Made by a program: the position numbers and the translations under genes | The notes under the pieces: model-generated | The model's input: only the letters and a program-made list of their open reading frames with translations | Databases searched by the model: none | What the model was told of the DNA's origin: nothing | Shown here: in pieces, positions 44,978 through 52,706 of the stretch | Layout: each line of letters starts with the position of its first letter | Numbering within the stretch: the first letter of the stretch is position 1 | Source: Plantimonas leprariae | Lineage (GTDB): Bacteria > Pseudomonadota > Alphaproteobacteria > Rhizobiales > Rhizobiaceae | Direction: 5' to 3' | NCBI RefSeq assembly: GCF_008802405.1 | Contig: NZ_VZDO01000005.1 | Span: 62,001 to 126,000, forward strand | DNA length: 64,000 nt

Positions 44978-46018
44978 TCAGTGCATCTCGCCCTGCGGCT
45001 GGATGCCGGCGGAGGCGAGGACGGTGCGCCGGACGTGCGGATCCGGCAGGAGCTCCTCGAGCAGCCGCAGGAAATCCATGCGGCCGCGGGCGACGAGCGT
45101 TTCGATCGAGGACGACAGCGGCGAGTGCGGCTCGGTCCGGCGGAAATAGGCCGCGACCTCGAGAAGCCGCTGGAAGGCCTCCTCGCGGGACGCGATCTCG
45201 CCGCGCCGCGCGACGGCGTTGGCCGGCGACGCCTTGCCGTTCGTGCCGGCCGCAGCGGCCGGCGCGACCTCTTCGACCGCATCGGAGAGTTGCGCGACGT
45301 CGCTGATCGCCGCCCGGACCTCTTCCAGGACGGCGCGGGTGTTCGAGGAGGGCGGCGAATGCGGGCCGCATCGCCGGTCAAGAGCTTGGGTGAGGCGCGC
45401 GAAGGCCGCCTGGCACGCCCGCACCGTTTCCAGATGCGTCGCCATCGCGTCGCGGCCGGCGTCCGCCACGGCGTCCCGCAGCCGGCCGCTGCCGTCCCGC
45501 TGCGCCACCTGGTAGTCCCAAAGGCTCAACTCGAAGAAGTGCGCGTCCGGCACCAGCGGACAGAGCCGGATCGGCTGGATCAGCGTGCCCTCGCCGCCGA
45601 CGCCGTTGAGGCCCGCGAAGGGCGCCGCCTTGTCCTCGGGCCCGTCGCCGTCGATCGAATGCATCTCGTCCCACGAGGCCTCGACCAGGACGGCGGCGGC
45701 GTCGAAGACCCGCGCCAGCCCGGCGAACCGGCCGATGCGAAGTTCGGCCTCGGCCAGCCAGGCCAGCACCTCGACGTCCTTCGTCACTTCGGTGAGCGCC
45801 TGGACGGCAAGGGCGCGCACATCGCTCCAGGCCGAGGCGAGGCGCATCGGCTCGCCGGGCACGACGGAGCGCTCGGCGCCGCGCGCCGCCGAGCGGGCAT
45901 CCTTCAGCCGGTAGTAGAGCTCGCGATGCACCGGATCGGTCCGCAGGTTCACGCCCGTCGGACGACCTTCCGTGATGAAATCAGTGAGCACTATAGTATC
46001 GGCGCTCTTTGGATCCAT
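44978..46018 (-). CDS. tssA: T6SS cap/baseplate-associated protein TssA
   Basis: A 346-aa protein with the ImpA N-terminal domain ([63 protein letters not shown]). The C-terminal region, [50 protein letters not shown], is the TssA-type end. It primes tube and sheath assembly. It is the first gene of the minus-strand T6SS operon and is divergent from tssH across a GC-poor 235-bp gap. Confidence 0.92.
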   Translation of the reverse strand: MDPKSADTIVLTDFITEGRPTGVNLRTDPVHRELYYRLKDARSAARGAERSVVPGEPMRLASAWSDVRALAVQALTEVTKDVEVLAWLAEAELRIGRFAGLARVFDAAAVLVEASWDEMHSIDGDGPEDKAAPFAGLNGVGGEGTLIQPIRLCPLVPDAHFFELSLWDYQVAQRDGSGRLRDAVADAGRDAMATHLETVRACQAAFARLTQALDRRCGPHSPPSSNTRAVLEEVRAAISDVAQLSDAVEEVAPAAAAGTNGKASPANAVARRGEIASREEAFQRLLEVAAYFRRTEPHSPLSSSIETLVARGRMDFLRLLEELLPDPHVRRTVLASAGIQPQGEMH

Positions 46019-46253
46019 TCAAAACCCTGCCTGCGTGCCATGCCGTCACAATGCTGCAATATATCTAAGAACGACCGGCTTGTTGCTCAGTGGATAATCA
46101 ATCAGTTTCAGGAAACGTCGCGGAAGGTCTGGCATATGTTCATTCGGACGCGCAAGATGTATTTGCAACGTTCGAGAATAAATTTCGAATGCCATTTTTA
46201 TGCCGTATTTTGACCGAAACCCTTACGCCCGACTGACGAGCCCTGGGGGTTGA
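46019..46253. promoter_or_regulatory. Divergent control region of the two T6SS operons
   Basis: This 235-bp gap between tssA and tssH must contain both T6SS promoters. It is clearly poorer in GC than anything around it. Visible elements are an imperfect palindrome with perfect ends TTCGA...TCGAA (46171-46189) and a direct repeat of ATGCC at 46189 and 46200, spaced 11 bp with each copy followed by an AT-rich tail. No good -35/-10 pair and no clear sigma-54 site was found, so activation by a DNA-binding protein is likely. Confidence 0.55.
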
Positions 46254-48995
46254 ATGCCCGTTGTCGATCTGCACCACCTGATTGCGCGATTGTCCGCCGA
46301 GTGCCGCGTGAGTCTGGAGGCCGCCGCCGCCGCCGCCGTCCGGAACTCCCACGACAGCGTCGAGCTCGCGCACTGGATGCAGGCGTTGGGAGAGACGGCC
46401 GCCTTCCGCGACGTGCTCGATGCGGTGGGCGTGCCGGCGGACGGCTACCGGCGCGAAACCGCGGCGGCGGTGGCGGACCTCCGGCGCGGCCAGGGCGGCA
46501 CGCCGGCCTTTTCGCCGACGCTTGTGCTCCTCGCGCGGGAAGCCTGGGTTTCGGCCTCGCTGCAGCACAATCGGCCGCGCATCCTCGCCGGCGATCTCCT
46601 CGCCGCGATGACGGCCGAGGCTTCGCTCCGGTCCTTGAGCCGTGCCGTCGCCCCGTCGCTGCGCGAGGCGAGCGCCGCCGGACTGGAAACCTGGCTGGCG
46701 GAAGCCGGCCGCACCGCCGAGGCCGCGCCGGAACCCGGTCGCCATTCGGTGGAGACCGGGCAACGGCAGGGCGCGCCGGGACCGACGGAAGACTTCCTCC
46801 GCCTCTACACGCAGGACATGACGGCGGACGCGCGGGCCGGGCGGATCGACCGCGTCGTCGGCCGCGACGACGAACTGCGGCAGGTGATCGACATCCTGCT
46901 CCGCCGCCGCCAGAACAACCCGATCCTCGTCGGCGAGGCGGGCGTCGGCAAGACCGCGGTGGCGGAAGCCTTCGCGCTCGCGATCGAGGCCGGCGCGCTG
47001 CCGGAGAAGCTGAAGGGCACGCGCCTCCTTCGGCTCGACCTCAGCCTGCTCCAGGCCGGGGCCGGCGTGAAGGGCGAGTTCGAGCGCCGCCTGACCGGCG
47101 TCGTCGACGCGGTGAAGGCCTCGGCGCTGCCGATCATCCTGTTCATCGACGAGGCGCACGGCCTCGTCGGCGCCGGCAATCAGCCGGGGCAGGGGGACGC
47201 CGCCAACATCCTGAAACCCGCGCTGGCGCGGGGCGAGCTGCGCACCATCGCGGCGACCACCTGGAGCGAATACAAGCGCCATATCGAGCGCGACCCGGCG
47301 TTGACCCGGCGGTTCCAGACCGTGGCTGTCGGCGAGCCAGACGAGGCAGCGGCCGTGCGGATGCTGCGCGGCGTCGTCGACCTCTTCCAGGCGCATCACG
47401 GCGTGCGCATCCGCGACGAGGCGCTCGCCGCGGCGGTGCGGTTGTCGGCCCGCTACATCCCGGCGCGCCAGCTTCCCGACAAGGCGGTGAGCCTCATCGA
47501 CACCGCTGCGTCCTCCGTCGCCTTCGGGCGTGAGAGCGAACCGGCGGCGCTGGCGAGCCTTTCCCGCGAGATCGAGCTCCTGGCGACCGAGGCGGCGCGC
47601 CTGGCGCGCGAGCCGCGCACCGAGGCGATCGAGGCACGCCTCGCGGCCATCGCGGCGCGGCGTGCGTCGATCGAGACCGAAAGCGCCGCGCTACGCGAGC
47701 GGTTCGAGACCGAACGGGCGCTCGCCGCCGACGCCGACGCGCTGGAGGCACGGGTCGAGGCGGACTCGTCCGACGCGGCGGCGCGGCGCGAACTCGCCGC
47801 CGTCGAGGCGAAGTTCGCGAAGGCGGTGCGGAACGGCGAGCCGCTGGTGCACCGCGTCGTCGATGCCGAAGCCATAGCCGCCCTCGTGTCGCGCTGGACG
47901 GGCGTGCCGGTCGGGCGGCTCCTCGCCGACGGCATCGCGACGGTGAACACCCTGGCTGGGCGCCTCGGCGAGCGCGTCGTCGGCCAGCCGCACGCGCTCG
48001 GCGTGCTGGCGGAGGCGATGCGCGTGTCGCGCGCCGGCCTCGCCGATCCGCGCCGGCCGCCGGGCGTGTTCCTGATGGTCGGCACCTCCGGCGTCGGCAA
48101 GACCGAAACGGCGCTGGCGCTGGCCGATCTCCTCTACGGCGGCCCGCAGCACCTCACCGTCATCAACATGTCGGAGTTCAAGGAGGAGCATAAGGTCTCG
48201 ACGCTCCTCGGCTCGCCTCCCGGCTATGTCGGCTTCGGCGAGGGCGGCGTCCTGACGGAAGCGGTGCGGCGGCGGCCCTACGGCGTCCTCCTCCTCGACG
48301 AGATCGACAAGGCGCATCCCGGCGTCCAGGACATCTTCTACCAGCTCTTCGATAAGGGATCCTTGCGCGACGGCGAGGGGCGGGACATCGACTTCCGCAA
48401 CACCACCGTGCTGATGACCGCGAATACCGGGTCGGAGGTGCTGGAAGCGCTGGCCGCCGACCCCGACACGATGCCCGGCGCCGACGCGCTGCCGGCCCTG
48501 CTGCAGGACGCGCTCCTCGCGCAGTTCAAGCCGGCCTTCCTCGGCCGCACCACGCTCCTGCCGTTCCTGCCGCTGGGTCGCGAGGCCTTCGAGGCGATCG
48601 CGGCGATCCAGATCGGACGGCTCGCCGAGCGGGTGTCGACGGCCTATGCCGGCTGCGCCCTCCAAGTCTCTGGCGCCGCCCGGGCGCATCTCGCGGAGGG
48701 CGCGGCGCTCGATCATACCGGCGCGCGCGCCATCGAGGGCCTCGTGTCGCGCGAACTCCTGCCGGCGCTGTCGACGCATTTCCTCGAAGCCATGCTGGAC
48801 GGGCGGACGCCGAAGGCGGTCGCCGTCGACCATGCGGGCGACACCGGCTTCACCGTCGCCGACGCGCCGCTGCCGGCGCGCTCGCACCCCCATTCGCCGC
48901 GCGGGTCCCGCCGGCGGATCTCGCCGCAGGCCGAAGCGACGCGCAAGGGCGTCCGGCAGGCGGTCGAACCGGCGCGCCAGCGCCTGCCTTCCTGA
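46254..48995 (+). CDS. tssH: T6SS sheath-recycling AAA+ ATPase TssH (ClpV)
   Basis: A 913-aa Clp/Hsp100 ATPase that disassembles contracted sheath. An N-terminal domain (residues 1-about 150) is followed by a linker. The first AAA+ module has Walker A GEAGVGKT at 227-234, FIDEAHGLVGAG as Walker B and a coiled middle domain. The second module has Walker A GTSGVGKTE near 609 and Walker B LLLDEIDKAHP. The first sensor region has ERDPALTRRFQ. The C-terminus is basic and arginine-rich (SRRRISPQAEATRKG). It heads the plus-strand T6SS operon and ends 45 bp before hcp. Confidence 0.95.
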   Translation: MPVVDLHHLIARLSAECRVSLEAAAAAAVRNSHDSVELAHWMQALGETAAFRDVLDAVGVPADGYRRETAAAVADLRRGQGGTPAFSPTLVLLAREAWVSASLQHNRPRILAGDLLAAMTAEASLRSLSRAVAPSLREASAAGLETWLAEAGRTAEAAPEPGRHSVETGQRQGAPGPTEDFLRLYTQDMTADARAGRIDRVVGRDDELRQVIDILLRRRQNNPILVGEAGVGKTAVAEAFALAIEAGALPEKLKGTRLLRLDLSLLQAGAGVKGEFERRLTGVVDAVKASALPIILFIDEAHGLVGAGNQPGQGDAANILKPALARGELRTIAATTWSEYKRHIERDPALTRRFQTVAVGEPDEAAAVRMLRGVVDLFQAHHGVRIRDEALAAAVRLSARYIPARQLPDKAVSLIDTAASSVAFGRESEPAALASLSREIELLATEAARLAREPRTEAIEARLAAIAARRASIETESAALRERFETERALAADADALEARVEADSSDAAARRELAAVEAKFAKAVRNGEPLVHRVVDAEAIAALVSRWTGVPVGRLLADGIATVNTLAGRLGERVVGQPHALGVLAEAMRVSRAGLADPRRPPGVFLMVGTSGVGKTETALALADLLYGGPQHLTVINMSEFKEEHKVSTLLGSPPGYVGFGEGGVLTEAVRRRPYGVLLLDEIDKAHPGVQDIFYQLFDKGSLRDGEGRDIDFRNTTVLMTANTGSEVLEALAADPDTMPGADALPALLQDALLAQFKPAFLGRTTLLPFLPLGREAFEAIAAIQIGRLAERVSTAYAGCALQVSGAARAHLAEGAALDHTGARAIEGLVSRELLPALSTHFLEAMLDGRTPKAVAVDHAGDTGFTVADAPLPARSHPHSPRGSRRRISPQAEATRKGVRQAVEPARQRLPS

Positions 48996-49040
48996 CGCGC
49001 CAGCCGCGGCCAGTGGTCCACAGATAAGGAACGATTCCCC

Positions 49041-49517
49041 ATGCCGATCTACCTGCAAATCGACGGAATCCAGGGCGATGCGACGCACGAGCAGCACCGC
49101 AAGTGGATGGACATCGAGGCGATCCACTGGAACGTCGCGCGCAACATGAAGACGTCCGCGGGCTCGGCCGCGAACCGCGAGGCCTCCGAGCCGAACGTTT
49201 CCGAAATCGTGCTCACCAAGATCAGCGACTCGTCCTCGACGCGCCTGTTCGGCGAGGCCTGCACCGGCCGCTCCGGCAAGCGCGCCGTGATCCACCTCGT
49301 CTCCACCGGCAGCCCGGGGCAGACCTATATCGAGTACACGCTGACCAACACGCTGATCGCGAACTACTCGATCGATTCCAACGGCGACCGCCCGGTCGAG
49401 ACGATCCGGCTGAACTTCACCAAGCTCGAAGTGAAGTACATCCCCTACGACGAGTCGGACCGGCCGCAGTCGCCGACCATCGCCTCCTACGATCTGGCGA
49501 CCACCAGGGCCGCCTGA
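49041..49517 (+). CDS. hcp: T6SS inner-tube protein Hcp
   Basis: A 158-aa Hcp protein, the hexameric ring subunit of the expelled tube, which also carries and stabilises small effectors. The start is MPIYLQIDGIQGDATHEQHRKWMDIEAIHWNV, and the later block VIHLVSTGSPGQTYIEYTLTNTLIANYSI is typical. AAGGA lies about ten bases upstream of ATG 49041. It is followed by a very strong hairpin and then by an unrecognised pair of genes. Confidence 0.95.
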   Translation: MPIYLQIDGIQGDATHEQHRKWMDIEAIHWNVARNMKTSAGSAANREASEPNVSEIVLTKISDSSSTRLFGEACTGRSGKRAVIHLVSTGSPGQTYIEYTLTNTLIANYSIDSNGDRPVETIRLNFTKLEVKYIPYDESDRPQSPTIASYDLATTRAA

Positions 49518-49538
49518 GGACCGACCGCGCACAACCCC

Positions 49539-49575
49539 GCCGGCACGGCCGGCGGGGGCCGCCGGCCGTGCCGGC
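49539..49575 (+). terminator. Perfect 17-bp-arm hairpin between hcp and the putative effector
   Basis: Bases 49539-49555 are the exact reverse complement of 49559-49575, with a GGG loop. A competing 10-bp stem (49535-49544 with 49548-49557) also forms. There is no T run after it (TTCAACGC), so it is more likely a partial attenuator or an mRNA 3' stabiliser of hcp than a full terminator. Its place, 22 bp after the hcp stop and 35 bp before the next gene, would make hcp mRNA much more abundant than downstream message. Confidence 0.6.
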
Positions 49576-49609
49576 TTCAACGCTCCATCCGCCGACACGA
49601 GGATCCCCG

Positions 49610-50647
49610 ATGGCCGACCGGCTCCAGAACTTCCGCAACAAGGTCGACGACGGCTACGACGGATGGCGGGCCAATGTCGGCCTGCCCTATATCGCCGCCT
49701 ACGCCGCCGCGCACGACAAGTTCCAGCAGGTCAAGGCGCAGCAGGAGAAGGTCGACCTCGCCCGCGCCGAACTCTTCGTGACGGCCGCCTCGATCGTGAC
49801 GGGCTCGGTGCTGATGGCGACGGTCGGGCAGGCCTCGCTGCGAGCCCTCGCGAGCCGCGCCGCCCTCAGCATGATCTGCCGCTACAACCTGAACCTCGCC
49901 TTCACCGTGCTTCATGCCGGCGCGACCAACCCGACGGTCGTCTTCGCCCTCGGCAAGGTGCTGGACGAAGTCCGCACCCGGCTCACGAAGGAAGCCCAGG
50001 ACGCGGTGAAGAACGCGGTGACCTCGACCGCGAGCCTCGCGACGCTTTCGCCGACGGCGCAGCACGCGAAGATGGAACAGGTCCTCACCAACTACAAGCT
50101 CTGCGCGCACAAGGTGGCCGAGAGCATCGAAAACGACGCGAGCCTCAGCGAGCAACGCAAGCACAGCCTGTTCGAGATGATGCTCCGGGCGCCGATCGCC
50201 AACCCGCCGAGCGGCACCACCAGGGAGCGCCCGCTGTCGGACAAGATCGAGTTGTCGTTCTACATGGCGGCGCTGCTCGAATCCGATTCTCTGGAGGAAG
50301 TGCCGGCGCAGTATTTCGGCTCCGGCGAATCGGGCATCTCGGGCGGCAGGAGCAGCCCGATCGAAATCTCGCCGAACGCCAAAGCGTATCCGAAAGCCAC
50401 CGGCGGCCAGTCGCGCTGGTGGGGTACGGAGGCCGGAACCTACGTCGCCTACAGCGATCTCGGCTCCGCGGTGGACCGGCGCATCGAGGAACTGCACCGG
50501 GCCGTCTACTCGAGCCCGTTCCACGTTTCCGGCCGAGCCGGCGGGCGGGCCCAGCAGAAGGCCGCGGACCTGCGCAAGGCGGAGGATACCCTGAAACGTC
50601 TCGCGACCGAGACGCGGCCCCAGAACTTCCTGGACGTTCGGGTTTGA
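49610..50647 (+). CDS. Unknown protein downstream of hcp, candidate T6SS effector
   Basis: A 345-aa protein that I do not recognise. It has no signal peptide. Residues about 35-55 are helical and charged; 55-72 (LFVTAASIVTGSVLMATV) form a hydrophobic stretch able to enter a membrane. A weaker one lies at 94-115. The C-terminal half is polar, with a Gly/Ser-rich linker (236-250) and an Arg/Lys-rich end. There is no catalytic motif, PAAR, VgrG or Rhs feature. ATG 49610 has GAGG upstream. Its place in the hcp operon, and the next gene starting on its stop with a signal peptide, suggest an Hcp-delivered effector, perhaps membrane-acting. It could instead be an uncharacterised T6SS accessory protein. 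Confidence 0.6.
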   Translation: MADRLQNFRNKVDDGYDGWRANVGLPYIAAYAAAHDKFQQVKAQQEKVDLARAELFVTAASIVTGSVLMATVGQASLRALASRAALSMICRYNLNLAFTVLHAGATNPTVVFALGKVLDEVRTRLTKEAQDAVKNAVTSTASLATLSPTAQHAKMEQVLTNYKLCAHKVAESIENDASLSEQRKHSLFEMMLRAPIANPPSGTTRERPLSDKIELSFYMAALLESDSLEEVPAQYFGSGESGISGGRSSPIEISPNAKAYPKATGGQSRWWGTEAGTYVAYSDLGSAVDRRIEELHRAVYSSPFHVSGRAGGRAQQKAADLRKAEDTLKRLATETRPQNFLDVRV

Positions 50648-51531
50648 TCGAACTGCCGCCCTCGTCCGCCGGGCCGAGCCGCGCGGCGGGACCCTGCGCG
50701 CTGCTGGCGGCAATGGTGCTTGTCGCCGCACTTCCCGCGCGCGCCGATACGGCCGACACGCTGCTGATCCGCATCGAGCGGCCCGAGGCGGCCTATGCTG
50801 ACATGGGGAACCTGCCGACCGAGGTCGCCCGCTTCGTCGTTCGCCTCCGGTCGCGCGAAGGCGTGCCCGACGACCCGCTCCCGAGCGTTCCCGCAAACGC
50901 ATTCGATGCTGCGAAGGCACTTGCCGCCCAGCGCACGGCGCTTGCCGGAACGGGCGCCGCGGAAGCCCCCGCCGGGCTTTCGGCGGCGGCCGATCGGCTC
51001 GCCGCGGCCGAAGCCGCGCTGGAGAAGCTTTCCCCCGAGCGGATCGAGGCGGAGGGGCCGGACATGGAGGCGCGCTATGCGGCGCGCCCCGACAAGGCGG
51101 CGATCGAGCGGCTCGCACCGTTGACCGCCGCCGCCGGCATCGCCTCCGAGCAGACGCTGGCGGGCAAGCGGATCGAATGGGCGATTCGGACCGCGCTGGT
51201 GGAACGCGAGCCGTTGCGGCGCGCCGGGGAAGCCGGGATCGCGACGATCGTCGAGGACTCGCTTCGAGCGACGCGCGAAGCATCGCCAGAAGACGACGAA
51301 CCGCCGTTCCAGCGCGGGCCGGCGGCGCAAACGGCGACGCTTCGCCGGGAGATGGCCTTGGCGCAGCTCGCGCCCGAGGACGTCGCGGCGCTCCTCGCCT
51401 TCTACGAGAGCGACGGCGGCCGTGCCAAGCGCGACGCCCTGGTCGCGGCCTTTGCGGCAAGCAGCGACAAGGACGGCCGTGCCGCGATGACCGAGATCCT
51501 GCGGGCGGCCAAGGGCGCGCCGGGCGGCTGA
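50644..51531 (+). CDS. Secreted periplasmic protein, candidate immunity protein
   Basis: A 295-aa protein starting on TTG 50644, which overlaps the upstream TGA (TTGA), so it is translationally coupled. Residues 1-34 form a Sec signal peptide with hydrophobic core ALLAAMVLVAALPARA and a likely cut after ARA. The mature part is Ala/Glu-rich and helical. Residues about 235-270 (ALAQLAPEDVAALLAFYESDGGRAKRDALVAAF) recall the DUF2059 pattern of periplasmic proteins; this is a visual match only. As a periplasmic partner encoded directly after a putative effector, it is a plausible immunity protein. ATG 50713 is a less likely alternative start because it would cut off most of the signal peptide. Confidence 0.6.
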   Translation: MIELPPSSAGPSRAAGPCALLAAMVLVAALPARADTADTLLIRIERPEAAYADMGNLPTEVARFVVRLRSREGVPDDPLPSVPANAFDAAKALAAQRTALAGTGAAEAPAGLSAAADRLAAAEAALEKLSPERIEAEGPDMEARYAARPDKAAIERLAPLTAAAGIASEQTLAGKRIEWAIRTALVEREPLRRAGEAGIATIVEDSLRATREASPEDDEPPFQRGPAAQTATLRREMALAQLAPEDVAALLAFYESDGGRAKRDALVAAFAASSDKDGRAAMTEILRAAKGAPGG

Positions 51532-51626
51532 CGAGCGCCGGCCGCCGGAGAACGTTTTCGCTTTCTCCATCGACGCTCAGGGGTTAACTGCCACGAAGCG
51601 GTGAAGCGGAGCGGCCGGCGGTTCGG

Positions 51627-52706
51627 ATGAAGGCAGATGCCGTTGGAAGGACCGCAGAGGCCGGCACCGCCGGCCGCAACCTCGTCCAGGCGGCCGACCA
51701 CAACCTGCGCATCACGCTCGAAGCCATCCGCCGCGGGGGACCGCTCGCCCGATCCGACCTCGCGCGGCTGACCGGATTGTCCGAACCCGGCGTCGGCAAC
51801 ATTCTGAAGCAGCTTCTCGCCGGAGGCCTCGTCGCGAAGGCCGGACGGGCCGGACGCGCGGCGGGCTTCGGTCTCGCGGAAAACGCCGCCTTCGGGCTCG
51901 GCATCGATCTGCCGGGGGAGCGCGCCGCCACCGCGGTCGTGGTCGATCTTCGCGGCCGCGTCAGGCTGCGCCGGCGCTTCGACGTCGAAGACCGGCGGGA
52001 GGTCGAGGAATTGCGGGATGCCGTGCTCGCCTGCATCGGCACCGAGAGGGATCGCCTCGCCGGTTGCGGCGTCGCGCTCGGCGAAGGCGTTTCCCTATCC
52101 GCCATGCCCTGTCTCGAGCCGCTGCTCGCCGCGTCGCCGGAAACGTTCATCCTGCGCGACACCGACGCCGCCTCGCTCGGCGAATTGCATTTCGGCATGC
52201 CGGAAGACGGCAGCTTCGCTACCGTCTTCATCGACCGCACGGTTCGGGCCGGCTTCGTCATCGAAGGCCGGCTGTTCCGCGGCGTGCGGGGCCGCGCCGG
52301 GCGGCTCGGCCGGATGCATGTCGACGGGGACGGCAGTCCGCTCGACGCCGTGGCCGGCGCCGGGGCGATGCCGGGTTTTCCCTTCGCCGAGGCCGCTCCG
52401 GGTATCCTCGATGCCGGCTGGCGCGCTTGGCTCGACCGCGCGGCCTTGCCTCTGATGGATGCCGTCGTCGCCGTCGCCGGGTTTCTTGGACCCGCCGCCG
52501 TGTTCGTCGGCGGACGCCTGCCGGAAGCGGTGCTCGCCGCGATCGCCGACCGCCTGAACGAGGAACGCGCCCGGCGGGTCGGCCATCCCGAGCAGCCGTT
52601 CTGGCTGCCCTGGATCGCGCCCGCGACGCTCGCCGAGGACGGCGCGGCGATGGGGGCCGCCGCCGCGACGTTCTTCAGCCGGCTGCTGCCCGATCCGCGC
52701 CGGTGA
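51627..52706 (+). CDS. ROK-family transcriptional regulator, degenerate sugar-kinase domain
   Basis: A 359-aa protein. An N-terminal winged helix (residues about 20-80: QAADHNLRITLEAIRRGGPLARSDLARLTGLSEPGVGNILKQLLAGGLV) precedes a ROK domain (GLGIDLPGERAATAVVVDLRGRV). The Asp-x-Gly-Gly-Thr phosphate loop is GIDLPGE and the zinc motif is absent, so it is not a kinase and sugar sensing may be altered. It stands alone after the T6SS operon (95-bp gap) and ends 32 bp inside the convergent ROK gene. Its targets are unknown; they could include the glycoside operon or the T6SS. Confidence 0.82.
   Translation: MKADAVGRTAEAGTAGRNLVQAADHNLRITLEAIRRGGPLARSDLARLTGLSEPGVGNILKQLLAGGLVAKAGRAGRAAGFGLAENAAFGLGIDLPGERAATAVVVDLRGRVRLRRRFDVEDRREVEELRDAVLACIGTERDRLAGCGVALGEGVSLSAMPCLEPLLAASPETFILRDTDAASLGELHFGMPEDGSFATVFIDRTVRAGFVIEGRLFRGVRGRAGRLGRMHVDGDGSPLDAVAGAGAMPGFPFAEAAPGILDAGWRAWLDRAALPLMDAVVAVAGFLGPAAVFVGGRLPEAVLAAIADRLNEERARRVGHPEQPFWLPWIAPATLAEDGAAMGAAAATFFSRLLPDPRR

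Noticed and set aside
46019-46253. Sigma-54 promoter ahead of tssH or tssA
   Set aside because: TGGCAT occurs on both strands, but the required TTGCA/TTGCT element does not follow at the right distance.
51547-51568. Hairpin GGAGAA / TTCTCC after the putative immunity gene, as a terminator
   Set aside because: The stem is only six pairs and no T run follows, so it is not convincing as an intrinsic terminator.
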